DNA of 21,416 nucleotides from a virus, in the IMG/VR virus record IMGVR_UViG_3300042288_000777, positions 1-21,416 of that record; one strand, 5' to 3'. Position numbers and translations under genes: made by a program. Below, in pieces: positions 12,982 to 19,489 of the stretch. The notes beneath the pieces were generated by a model. That model ran no database searches. It was not told the origin of the DNA and was given only the letters and a program-made list of their open reading frames with translations. Within the stretch, counting starts at the first letter, position 1. Each line of letters starts with the position of its first letter.

Positions 12982-14099
12982 CAGTCCGCCATTGGCATGA
13001 TGACGCCGGTGTTATCGCCACAACGCAGAATCACCGCCGACTGTGCGTCCACGGCTTCGACTTCGACTTCAGGCTCTGCCTCGCTGTCGATGCCGTTCAG
13101 CCATTGCTGCACGAACAGCGGGTCAAGTTTCACAGTCGCCTTGTCGCCGGCTTCCACGACGTCGCAGGTGACGCTGCTTTCGCCTTTCTCGGCACTTTGC
13201 CCGTGAAGCCAGATGCCGTCGCCAGAAAACACGAACTGCACGCCCTTGCTTTCCTCGCTGGTCACGATGGCTGCGGCCCGCGTCGCCGCGAGCAGATCCG
13301 CACGGCTGACCGTCGTGGCCTTGGCGTCACGTTCCGGCAGCGTGTCGCGCCACCGAGGGTAGCGACCGTCGATCAGACGAGCCGTGACGGTAGCGTTACC
13401 CACCGTAGCGACGATCTCGTTCTTGGTTGCCTCAATCTGCACGCTAACATCACCAGCTGACGCAGCCAGCCGAGCGATGATTGCCATCGCACGAGCCGGG
13501 ACGAGCGTCTGCGAATCGTCAACAGCCAAGTCGTGCTCGCAGTTCACGCACGACAGCCGGCGACCGTCCGTGGCGACGAACGTGACCACCTCGCCTTTAA
13601 TTTCCACGAGCACGGCGCCTAGTGCGTAGCGGCTCGACTCGTCGTCAACGGAAAACACGACGCCTTTCACCGCACGGCAGAACTGATCGACCGGGAGCCG
13701 TGTAACGGGTTTCGCACCGTCCACGTTCCAGGCTGGATACTCGCTGGCGTCTTCCGTCGGCAGCGTCCACTCAGCCGTGCGTGCCTTGATGACGCACGAC
13801 GACTCGTCAGGCGTGATCGTGATCTCGTCGCCGGAAAAACTGTTGAGGATGGCGGAAAAACGATCCCTCGGCAAAAGGAAATTGACCCCGGGGGGGGCAT
13901 TTTCCAACGTGACGTCGATACGGATATCTCCGTCACTCCCAGAAAGCACCCCGCCCGATAGGAGCACGGATTGGTAGATGGGCCGTGGCGACCGGCTCGG
14001 CACCGCCTGGCCCACGGCGTTGAGCGCCGCCTTGAGTTCCTGTGCCGGTAGGACGATGCCACCAGCCCGCTTCTTTCGTTCCTTCGTTGCTGTCGTCAT
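12981..14099 (-). CDS. dnaN: Phage-encoded DNA polymerase III beta subunit-like sliding clamp
   Basis: The product has 372 residues, close to E. coli DnaN (366). I chose the ATG at 14099 because AAGGA lies 8 nt upstream. The three-domain clamp pattern is visible: LPAQELKAALNAVGQAVPSRSPRPIYQSVLL (domain 1), SEYPAWNVDGAKPVTRLPVDQFCRAVKGVVFSVDDESSRYALGAVLVEI with VATDGRRLSCV (domain 2), and RYPRWRDTLPERDAKATTVSRADLLAATRAAAIVTSEESKGVQFVF (domain 3). The C-terminus NTGVIMPMAD matches the conserved clamp tail. The clamp ring tethers polymerase to DNA. No polymerase or clamp loader is in the window, so it may recruit the host replisome or work with one encoded elsewhere. Confidence 0.93.
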   Translation of the reverse strand: MTTATKERKKRAGGIVLPAQELKAALNAVGQAVPSRSPRPIYQSVLLSGGVLSGSDGDIRIDVTLENAPPGVNFLLPRDRFSAILNSFSGDEITITPDESSCVIKARTAEWTLPTEDASEYPAWNVDGAKPVTRLPVDQFCRAVKGVVFSVDDESSRYALGAVLVEIKGEVVTFVATDGRRLSCVNCEHDLAVDDSQTLVPARAMAIIARLAASAGDVSVQIEATKNEIVATVGNATVTARLIDGRYPRWRDTLPERDAKATTVSRADLLAATRAAAIVTSEESKGVQFVFSGDGIWLHGQSAEKGESSVTCDVVEAGDKATVKLDPLFVQQWLNGIDSEAEPEVEVEAVDAQSAVILRCGDNTGVIMPMAD

Positions 14100-14205
14100 G
14101 TCTGGAATCCTTTCGCAGAGAAACACCAATCAAAACGCCCACCGCGAACGTCGCGGCGTGCAGTACAGAGCCAATGCAGATGAGGGTGAATGTGGATGTC
14201 GTCAT
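13933..14205 (-). CDS. Small single-span membrane protein overlapping the sliding-clamp gene
   Basis: The product has 90 residues from an ATG at 14205, with the excellent ribosome site GGAGGTGGGGCTATG and an ATGA overlap with the gene before it. Residues ~5-30 (FTLICIGSVLHAATFAVGVLIGVSL) form one hydrophobic helix followed by RKDSRHDD, so it probably sits in the inner membrane with the C-terminus inside. The frame continues 167 nt into the sliding-clamp gene; the overlapping tail is rich in Gly, Pro and Arg and looks unstructured, as in an overprinted region. The functional part may be only the first ~40 residues. The role is unknown. Confidence 0.6.
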   Translation of the reverse strand: MTTSTFTLICIGSVLHAATFAVGVLIGVSLRKDSRHDDSNEGTKEAGWWHRPTGTGTQGGAQRRGPGGAEPVATAHLPIRAPIGRGAFWE

Positions 14206-14387
14206 AGCCCCACCTCCGTCCTTTCGATAACGCTCGCCAGCCTGCAGCAGCGGCCGAGAGTCACCTCTAGCGTTCTCGCTGCCGTCTCAAGCAGCAGTCT
14301 GTCGTCGTCCGACACGTCGTCGTCCCACGCACGATCCATGAGCGCCTGCACGACGTCGGACGGTGGCGGAAGGTGGATGTAGTTCAT
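14202..14387 (-). CDS. Small acidic protein, unknown function
   Basis: The product has 61 residues from the ATG at 14387, with GGAGGTG 4 nt upstream and an ATGA overlap with the LexA-like gene. The sequence MNYIHLPPPSDVVQALMDRAWDDDVSDDDRLLLETAARTLEVTLGRCCRLASVI is mostly helical and acidic, with a repeated Asp cluster and no DNA-binding or catalytic motif. It is coupled to both neighbours by 4-nt overlaps and has good ribosome sites on either side, which supports real translation. I do not recognise a family. Confidence 0.65.
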   Translation of the reverse strand: MNYIHLPPPSDVVQALMDRAWDDDVSDDDRLLLETAARTLEVTLGRCCRLASVIERTEVGL

Positions 14388-14647
14388 GCGGCACCTCCCG
14401 CGAGCGACTTGCCCAGAGGCGTCAGACGCAGCGTGCGGGCCTGGCCCTTCTCCCACTCGACCAGCCCCTTGCGTCGGAGCGATTGCAGGTGCGTGGTCGA
14501 TGCAGCCTGCGGGCTGCGCCAGCCGTAGTGGTGGCCGATTTGCTTGTACGTCGGTGCGTACCCGTGGGTATCCGAAAAGCCGTCAATCCACTGGAGGATG
14601 TCCAGTTGGCGCGGCGTCAGTAGGGGCAGGTCATTCGTCGTGGTCAT
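14384..14647 (-). CDS. LexA-type winged-helix DNA-binding protein without protease domain
   Basis: The product has 87 residues from the ATG at 14647, with the near-perfect Shine-Dalgarno AGGAGGTGAA 3 nt upstream. Residues ~9-82 (LTPRQLDILQWIDGFSDTHGYAPTYKQIGHHYGWRSPQAASTTHLQSLRRKGLVEWEKGQARTLRLTPLG) follow the LexA N-terminal domain almost segment for segment, including the SPxAAxxHLxxLxRKG recognition region. The S24 autocleavage domain of LexA and CI repressors is absent. It could be a phage regulator, a SOS-box competitor, or a DNA-binding partner of the replisome gene it overlaps (ATGA). Self-cleavage on DNA damage is not possible for this protein alone. Confidence 0.85.
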   Translation of the reverse strand: MTTTNDLPLLTPRQLDILQWIDGFSDTHGYAPTYKQIGHHYGWRSPQAASTTHLQSLRRKGLVEWEKGQARTLRLTPLGKSLAGGAA

Positions 14648-15606
14648 GGGTTCACCTCCTCCGTGAGTTTGATGGACGCCGCAAGCGCGGCGACCTCGGC
14701 TGGTCGTCGGTATGGGGCCGGCTTCATGCCGGCGAACTCCTTGGCTTTTCGCTCGAGGGCTGCGCGTCTGGCCGAGTCGTCGCCGTCTGGTCTGCGCCCA
14801 GGCTCGCGGTTGGTGCCGCCACGGTCCTGGGAGCGTGTCAGCCACGACACCACGAAACGCCGCCAGTTGCTCTTGTGAGCCTTTGCGGGGTTCGCCCTGA
14901 GCCATGAGGTGGCTTTGGCGAGTTCTGCCGTTAAATCGCACGCAGGGTACGCCTGTCGCCATTCCTGCCGGTCGGCGTCAGTGATTCCCTGCCACCCTGC
15001 GTCAGCAGACCACGAGACTGCGTCGTGGGGCTGCGAGCGTTTCCGCCGCTTCGGCGGTTCGCTCGTAGCTACCTGCGCAGCAGGTGTATTTATCTTCTCT
15101 TCTCTTCTCTTCTCTTCTGGGCGTGACGTTTCGTGACGCGCCGTGACGCGCCCGGAATCCTTCTGCCGCTCACGGTATGCCCTCGCCCGGTCGGCGTCAG
15201 ACTTAGGCTCGGCACGCAGTTTGTTTGGCGTGTTGTGCTCCGAAAAGTTCGGGAAAACAAGCCCTTTTTCGTCGTGCAAGGCTACCCAGCCAACCTCCAG
15301 CATTGCCTCGCCAAACCCAGGCACACCGACGATGTCGTCAATGTCGGAAAGCTCCATGTATGGCACATGGCAGTCCTCGCCAAGAACGTCATTTAGGGCA
15401 AACCAAAGCTCTGTGAGCGCACACGCCGTGACGCGCGTCACGTTTTCGAACGTGACGATCTCCGTGACGTTCGTGACGCAAGCGTGACGCACGGGGTCGG
15501 CCCACCAGTTCATGAACTCCCTAGAGCCAGACAGGTGACGGGCGACCGCGACGGTCTTGGGCCACTGCCTCATGCCTCGTCGGATCTTGATCCAATCAAC
15601 GGCCAC
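14644..15606 (-). CDS. Replisome-organizer-like replication initiator
   Basis: The product has 320 residues from a GTG at 15606, which has AGGAG about 8 nt upstream. The N-terminal part (residues 1-130) looks like the winged-helix of phage replisome organizers (SREFMNWWADPV, LTELWFALNDVL, AMLEVGWVALHDEKGLVFPNFSEHN). A charged linker AYRERQKDSGRVTARHETSRPEEKRREEKINTP follows, then a helical domain (DREWRQAYPA-like DADRQEWRQAYPACD, ATSWLRANPAKAHKSNWRRFVVSWL) that resembles the C-terminal part of such proteins. The valine-threonine rich stretch CVTNVTEIVTFENVTRVTA is encoded by repeated CGTGACG boxes. Such proteins bind an origin inside their own gene and load the helicase. The exact family was not confirmed. 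Confidence 0.8.
   Translation of the reverse strand: MAVDWIKIRRGMRQWPKTVAVARHLSGSREFMNWWADPVRHACVTNVTEIVTFENVTRVTACALTELWFALNDVLGEDCHVPYMELSDIDDIVGVPGFGEAMLEVGWVALHDEKGLVFPNFSEHNTPNKLRAEPKSDADRARAYRERQKDSGRVTARHETSRPEEKRREEKINTPAAQVATSEPPKRRKRSQPHDAVSWSADAGWQGITDADRQEWRQAYPACDLTAELAKATSWLRANPAKAHKSNWRRFVVSWLTRSQDRGGTNREPGRRPDGDDSARRAALERKAKEFAGMKPAPYRRPAEVAALAASIKLTEEVNP
15094..15118. repeat. (CTTCT)5 pentanucleotide repeat in the replisome gene
   Basis: Five exact copies of CTTCT run head to tail, encoding EEKRREEK on the minus strand. The strand asymmetry is total: pure pyrimidine on plus, pure purine on minus. The unit is not a multiple of three, so gain or loss of one unit would shift the reading frame. 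It sits 4 nt from the first CGTGACG cluster, next to the A/T-rich TGTATTTAT, where an unwinding element would lie. Confidence 0.9.
15122..15148. repeat. Iteron-like CGTGACG cluster 1
   Basis: CGTGACG occurs at 15122-15128, 15132-15138 and 15142-15148, exactly 10 bp apart, about one helical turn. All face the same way and lie beside the (CTTCT)5 and A/T-rich tract. This regular phasing on one DNA face is typical of initiator-binding iterons. Confidence 0.7.
15427..15489. repeat. Iteron-like CGTGACG cluster 2
   Basis: CGTGACG occurs at 15427, 15451, 15463, 15472 and 15483, with an inverted copy CGTCACG at 15436-15442. That gives six copies in 63 bp within the replisome gene. The first direct and the inverted copy form a near-palindrome (CGTGACGCGCGTCACG). 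With cluster 1 this makes nine copies within 370 bp. Confidence 0.7.
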
Positions 15607-15832
15607 AGCGTCTCTCCTGCATGATGCCGCGTTGCTTCAGCCAGTCCCGTTGAAACTCCTTGAACTTCATGAACCCCACCATGCCTAGCGCCTGGATGTA
15701 GGCCGCGTACGCGATCAGGCACTGCTCGTACTCGGCGTCGTCGTCCGTGCGGGTCTCCTCTTGGACACGCTTGCGCGTCATCTGCTCGCGACGCTCGCGC
15801 TCGCGGTGGTATTCGGATTTATGGGTGGGCAT
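15596..15832 (-). CDS. Small charged hypothetical protein
   Basis: The product has 78 residues from the ATG at 15832 with AAGGA about 9 nt upstream. The first ~30 residues (MPTHKSEYHRERERREQMTRKRVQEETRTDDD) are very basic then acidic, probably an extended or coiled helix. Residues 35-70 (YEQCLIAYAAYIQALGMVGFMKFKEFQRDWLKQRGI) are amphipathic helix. It overlaps the replisome gene by 11 nt and the DUF1376 fragment by 14 nt, both in different frames. Its position suggests an accessory replication factor; no family is recognised. Confidence 0.65.
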   Translation of the reverse strand: MPTHKSEYHRERERREQMTRKRVQEETRTDDDAEYEQCLIAYAAYIQALGMVGFMKFKEFQRDWLKQRGIMQERRCGR

Positions 15833-16010
15833 TGGGTGCGTCCTTGCGCGTGGATAATTCCGCCCAGCTGCGTCGAAGCGGCACCGTGCCTATCACGAGG
15901 GCGGCAAGCGTGAGGTAATGCCCTCGCTCCTCGGCGGGCCAGCCAATCGTGCTCGTCAGGAAGTCCCTGACGTAGAGCGGCATGTAGATGTCAACCTTGT
16001 GCTGTGCCAT
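15819..16010 (-). pseudogene. Truncated DUF1376-like fragment
   Basis: The fragment has 63 residues from the ATG at 16010, with AGGAGG about 6 nt upstream. It reads MAQHKVDIYMPLYVRDFLTSTIGWPAEERGHYLTLAALVIG. This matches the first ~40 residues of DUF1376 ('YMPLYIxDYLxxTxxLsxxExGaYLxLl'), normally the N-terminus of larger phage primosome-like proteins. After LAALVIG the family pattern is lost (TVPLRRSWAELSTRKDAPNAHP), so it is cut short by deletion or frameshift, or is a minimal stand-alone version. The strong ribosome site argues that it is still translated. It may be a remnant of a replication gene disturbed when the neighbouring GIY-YIG gene arrived. Confidence 0.6.
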
Positions 16011-16587
16011 CCGTGGCCTCCTGTAAAAACCCTTTGGCAACACGAACGGCACCACCAACTCCAGTTGCGGCCTTCGCAGCGTAAATTGCGTTCAACGCAT
16101 CAACGTGATGGCATTCAAACCACTCTCCAACAGATCGCTTGCGTGCGAGCGATCTGTGAGCAGACGACTCAAGTTGATACGCCGCCTGCTCGTCAACGCA
16201 CATGCAAAACGCAATCAACTGAAGCCTGCGCCCGTTGCCGGTCTGAAGTTGCCTCATGCGAACTGATACATCCGCAGCCTTTCCGATCTTGAACAGTCCG
16301 TTTCCATCAGAAATCAAGTACACAACAAGGCCTCTAGGAAGCGTCCTGCCGCACCAATCCTTTCTTCGCATTGCGTCAACATGAATGGCCCTCGACTGCT
16401 GTATCAAAAACTTCCCAAGCATCTCTGCTTCACGCGCGGTCAGCGTGTCATCCTGCTCACGGGTAAGCTTTATTCCAACGGAACCGTCGATCGTGAGAGC
16501 CAGTTGCGCATAACAACTGCCGAAATCAACGACACGACCGAAGTCAATTGAGTATGTAGGTTGATCAGCCACGCTACTCTGAGCCAT
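15991..16587 (-). CDS. GIY-YIG superfamily protein (T5orf172/MUG113-like)
   Basis: The product has 198 residues. I chose the ATG at 16587 because it forms TGATG with the upstream stop and has GGAGG 8 nt before it. Residues ~88-161 read VVYLISDGNGLFKIGKAADVSVRMRQLQTGNGRRLQLIAFCMCVDEQAAYQLESSAHRSLARKRSVGEWFECHH, matching the GIY-YIG variant of T5orf172/MUG113: Tyr90, KIG (100-102), Arg110, LQTG (114-117), Glu140, His144 and GEWF (154-157). Residues 1-85 form an unrecognised N-terminal domain. The gene looks less GC-rich than its neighbours, hinting at recent transfer. It may be a free-standing mobile nuclease or a phage-host conflict effector. Confidence 0.8.
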   Translation of the reverse strand: MAQSSVADQPTYSIDFGRVVDFGSCYAQLALTIDGSVGIKLTREQDDTLTAREAEMLGKFLIQQSRAIHVDAMRRKDWCGRTLPRGLVVYLISDGNGLFKIGKAADVSVRMRQLQTGNGRRLQLIAFCMCVDEQAAYQLESSAHRSLARKRSVGEWFECHHVDALNAIYAAKAATGVGGAVRVAKGFLQEATDGTAQG

Positions 16588-16889
16588 CACACGCACCTCC
16601 ATTCGCGCTCACCCCGCCCGCTGGCACTGGTAACGATCCGCCCCGTCTCAACGATCTGCCCCGCCTTGGCGAGCTCGTGCAGCCGCTTGTTGACTTGGTG
16701 CCCGTTGAGCCCACATCGAGCAGCAATGCCTGACGCACCTGCCGGCCCGTGCGACAGCGCCTCGAGGATTGCCGCGTTGTGCTCGCCCTGGAACGTCTTG
16801 ACGCTTGCGGCTGCGGCCTTGCTCGTCACCGGATCGGTGCGGCGAAACAGCGGCAGCGTGCTGATGTCGTCTGCGTAGTAGTCGCTCAT
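16587..16889 (-). CDS. Winged-helix phage regulator-like protein
   Basis: The product has 100 residues from an ATG at 16889, with GGAGG 7 nt upstream and an ATGA overlap with the methyltransferase gene. The opening LFRRTDPVTSKAAAASVKTF is a common phage/prophage signature. It is followed by a winged helix: HNAAILEALSHGPAGASGIAARCGLNGHQVNKRLHELAKAGQIVETGR, then a wing SASGRGEREWRCV. This protein type is found in many prophages beside replication genes, where a DNA-binding role is assumed. The target is unknown; autoregulation of the early operon is possible. Confidence 0.8.
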   Translation of the reverse strand: MSDYYADDISTLPLFRRTDPVTSKAAAASVKTFQGEHNAAILEALSHGPAGASGIAARCGLNGHQVNKRLHELAKAGQIVETGRIVTSASGRGEREWRCV

Positions 16890-17869
16890 GCCACGGCCTC
16901 CGCGTCGAAGAGGGTGGCCTCGGCCTTCCGTCCCTGGGCTGCTTCCTCCAAGTTCTTCACAGCCTGCCGGTAGTAAGCGGGCTTGAGCTCGACGCCGATT
17001 GCCTTGCGTCCGTTGAGCACGGCACCGTAAGCCTCGCTGCCGACGCCCATGAACGGCGTGAGCACCGTCTCGCCGGGCAGGCTCCGCAGATGGACGATTC
17101 GCTCAATCACGTCAAGCTGCAGCGGGTGCATGTGCCGCTCGTCGTCATCCTCTCGAGCCTGCTTATACGGCAGCGTTCTCTCAAGGCGGATGTCGTCCCA
17201 GAAAGCCGACGCATACTGCCGCCAAATCCAGTGCGAGTAGCGGTTTTCGATCTGCTTGCCCTTGTGCCCGCGATACGTGAGCAACTCAGCGGGAACCTCA
17301 CGCTCGCCCGCGTACTCCAGAAGTCCGTTCGGGTTCGCAACAGGAACCGGGTTGTCGCCGTCCTTGCGGAAAAGCAGCAGGCAATCCGCCGAGGCAACGT
17401 CGCACAGGCTCGCGTCAGTCACGACCTGCTTGTGAGCCAGCCCCTTCGCCATCGTGCGATTGCGGACGCCGAGCGGCTCCTTCCAGATAAAGTGCCGGCA
17501 CCAGAACCGCCAGCCGAGCGACTCATGCAGTCGGATGATTTCGCCCGGGAAATCGACCAGCCCTCCAGGCGATGTCTTCCTGGGAATGTCCATGCAATGC
17601 ACGGCAGACAGCCGGCCAGGCATCGTCACCCGGTGGATCTCGCCCACCACGAAGGCATAGTGGTCAAAGAACTCCTGGTGACTGCGGCAGTTCGACAGGT
17701 CACGCTCTGAACTGGAGTAGTGGTACAGGCACCCAGCCCCATCCGCCGCAAACGGCGGCGAGTAGATCGAGAGGTGTACCGACTCGTCTGGGATGCTCTG
17801 GAGAACCTCGCAGCAGTCGCCGTTGTAAATCGCGTACTCGTTTGTGATTACTTGGTCGCTGACAGCCAT
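16886..17869 (-). CDS. DNA methyltransferase (N4-cytosine/N6-adenine, N6_N4_Mtase family)
   Basis: The product has 327 residues from the ATG at 17869 with AAGGA about 8 nt upstream. The order of motifs is beta-class: catalytic motif IV SIYSPPF (residues 34-40) first, after the typical YNGDCCEVLQSIPDESVHLSI, and the AdoMet-binding motif I last, VLTPFMGVGSEAYGAVLNGRKAIGVELKPAYY (~269-300). SPPF is closest to the SPPY of N4-cytosine enzymes, but the base cannot be fixed from this. The usual Asp of motif I (DPF) is Thr here, a small oddity. The gene overlaps the helicase by 22 nt. No matching restriction enzyme is present, so it most likely protects phage DNA. Confidence 0.92.
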   Translation of the reverse strand: MAVSDQVITNEYAIYNGDCCEVLQSIPDESVHLSIYSPPFAADGAGCLYHYSSSERDLSNCRSHQEFFDHYAFVVGEIHRVTMPGRLSAVHCMDIPRKTSPGGLVDFPGEIIRLHESLGWRFWCRHFIWKEPLGVRNRTMAKGLAHKQVVTDASLCDVASADCLLLFRKDGDNPVPVANPNGLLEYAGEREVPAELLTYRGHKGKQIENRYSHWIWRQYASAFWDDIRLERTLPYKQAREDDDERHMHPLQLDVIERIVHLRSLPGETVLTPFMGVGSEAYGAVLNGRKAIGVELKPAYYRQAVKNLEEAAQGRKAEATLFDAEAVA

Positions 17870-19230
17870 GACGGAATCCTTTCGTTGTGGGGGAACGTCC
17901 TTCGATGATCAACGGCCATGGCATTACCCATGTGTCGAACAAGTGACTCAAACATGCGGTCGGCGGCGTTGGCCTTGCGTCGCAGATTCGCGAGCACACC
18001 TACTTCGCCCTCAGTGGCAATGACATGCACATCTACGGGCTGCGTCTGACCGAATCGCCAGCACCGCCGCACGGCCTGGTAGTACTGCTCCCATGAGTGG
18101 GAGGCGAACGTCACGACGTTGTGGCAGTGTTGCCAGTTCAATCCGAAACAACCGATCTTCGGCTTGGTAACCAGCCGCTTTAGTTGTCCCGACTGAAACG
18201 CAAGCAAGAGCTCCTCTTTCTCGTCTTCGCTCTGCGACCCGCTTACTTGACGGCAGTCTGGAATGACCCTCTCCAGTAGGTCCGCCTCGTCGTTTAGATG
18301 GCACCACACAACGGACGAACCGGCGTGTGATGCCACGAGTCCAGCCGCCGCCTCGCAGCGGTCCTCAAGCGTGATTCGCCGCTCTTCGCGCTGCTCTTGC
18401 AGGGTGTCGGCCGGCAGTGAGAAAAGCATCCCAGCCCGCGTCTTGCTGCTATGCACGACGTGCTCGTGTTCGCGGAGCGGCGGCAAGACGAGTTTTCCGT
18501 CATCGAATCCGAGGTCGCTCGGCTTGCGGCACGCCCTCGCCCACGAGCAAACCCACCGCCAGAATGGTTCCTCGGCGTGCCCGCGAAAGCGATAGCTTTT
18601 GCGGCCCCAGCCGAGGTAGTCCTTGATGACATCCTCTTTGAAAAACCGCGAGAGCATGTCTTGATAGCCAAGATAGCCCAAGGCTTCGCTGGACGTACCA
18701 AGTTCGTGGTAGTCGTTTGGGGCGGCCGTTGCAGTGCACAGCAGCCGATACGGAATCAGACGCATGAACTCGGTGACGAGAGCCTTTGTTGAGCCGTCGA
18801 AGTTCTTGAGGATGCTCGACTCGTCGCAGACCATGCCGCCGTAATCGCCCTGTGCGAAGTTGTGCAGCCGTTCGTAGTTCGTGACCACGATGCCGGCTTC
18901 CGGCTTGCCGCCACTCGACCGCACCGCGTCGATACCGAACCGCTTGGCCTCTTCGACTGTTTGGTAACTGACAGCGAGAGGGGTCGCGATCAGCACCGGC
19001 TTGCCTGTTTGCTGGCGGATGTTCTCAGCCCACACCAACTGCATTGGCGTCTTACCCATGCCGCAGTCGGCGAAGATCGCCGAGCGACCCTTGCGGCAAG
19101 CCCACTCGATGAGGTGCCGCTGGTAGTCGAAGAGCCAGCCAGGCAGGAACTCTGGCGTAAACCCGTGGTCGCCGTCGAGTTGCTGCTTCGATTCAAGGAA
19201 CGCCGCATATCGGCCAGATACTGCAATCAT
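17848..19230 (-). CDS. SNF2-like superfamily 2 helicase/translocase
   Basis: The product has 460 residues from the ATG at 19230 with GGAG 5 nt upstream. Motifs in order are a Q-type FDYQRHLIEWA (~34-44), Walker A ADCGMGKT (54-61), LIATPLAV, Walker B DESS (136-139), TATAAPN (166-172), VVWCHLND (start of the second RecA lobe), LVTKPKIGCFGLNWQHCHNVV and VRRCWRFGQTQ (387-397). This combination is that of compact phage and prophage SNF2-like helicases. It should hydrolyse ATP and move on duplex or branched DNA, probably in replication or recombination. It overlaps the zinc-ribbon start (ATGA) and the methyltransferase. Confidence 0.92.
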   Translation of the reverse strand: MIAVSGRYAAFLESKQQLDGDHGFTPEFLPGWLFDYQRHLIEWACRKGRSAIFADCGMGKTPMQLVWAENIRQQTGKPVLIATPLAVSYQTVEEAKRFGIDAVRSSGGKPEAGIVVTNYERLHNFAQGDYGGMVCDESSILKNFDGSTKALVTEFMRLIPYRLLCTATAAPNDYHELGTSSEALGYLGYQDMLSRFFKEDVIKDYLGWGRKSYRFRGHAEEPFWRWVCSWARACRKPSDLGFDDGKLVLPPLREHEHVVHSSKTRAGMLFSLPADTLQEQREERRITLEDRCEAAAGLVASHAGSSVVWCHLNDEADLLERVIPDCRQVSGSQSEDEKEELLLAFQSGQLKRLVTKPKIGCFGLNWQHCHNVVTFASHSWEQYYQAVRRCWRFGQTQPVDVHVIATEGEVGVLANLRRKANAADRMFESLVRHMGNAMAVDHRRTFPHNERIPSWLSATK

Positions 19231-19340
19231 TTCTTCTCCCCTTCAGTGCGAAACTCTGGGCTGCCACACCTCAAGCACCGCGTCACTCGCGGGCTTCGCT
19301 TGGTGTTGCAGCGGTTGCAAATGCGTTTCATGTCATTCAT
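19227..19340 (-). CDS. 37-residue zinc-ribbon microprotein upstream of the helicase
   Basis: From the ATG at 19340 the frame encodes MNDMKRICNRCNTKRSPRVT then RCLRCGSPEFRTEGEKK, with two CxxC knuckles (Cys8/11 and Cys23/26) spaced as in a rubredoxin-like zinc ribbon. The stop overlaps the helicase ATG (ATGA), and AAGGG lies just upstream; an ATG three codons in is an alternative start. The basic residues around the knuckles suggest nucleic-acid binding. It may act as a detached zinc ribbon for the helicase or methyltransferase. The gene is short enough to be missed by ordinary gene callers. Confidence rests on the four ordered Cys residues and the tight coupling. Confidence 0.7.
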   Translation of the reverse strand: MNDMKRICNRCNTKRSPRVTRCLRCGSPEFRTEGEKK

Positions 19341-19489
19341 CCCTTCGTGTATTGGCCCCGTGACGTGGGGCAGGCGGTAGCTTTACCGTGGAGTCGGCGG
19401 CGACTGCGGTGGCTACTCGCCACCCATCCGCTGGGCGGCCAATGGTGCCGTGAAACGCAGCACCTGCGGCAATGGCGTGCCGGTCTGTC
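19341..19489. other. 149-nt intergenic stretch with a small inverted repeat
   Basis: No frame longer than a few codons opens here on the minus strand. It holds GGTGGC-TACTC-GCCACC (19408-19424), a 6-bp stem without a T-run, and one isolated CGTGACG at 19359-19365. It is the largest early-side gap, so a promoter for the zinc-ribbon/helicase/methyltransferase genes could sit here, but I see no clear -35/-10 pair. Confidence 0.35.

Noticed and set aside
15094-15118. CRISPR or transposon-end interpretation of the repeats in the replisome gene
   Set aside because: Units are too short, no spacers of uniform length occur, and no Cas or transposase gene is nearby; iterons and a microsatellite fit better.
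16886-19230. A DISARM-type defence system (helicase plus methyltransferase)
   Set aside because: No PLD nuclease (DrmC) or DUF1998 protein (DrmB) is present, the methyltransferase is short, and the genes are embedded in a phage replication operon.
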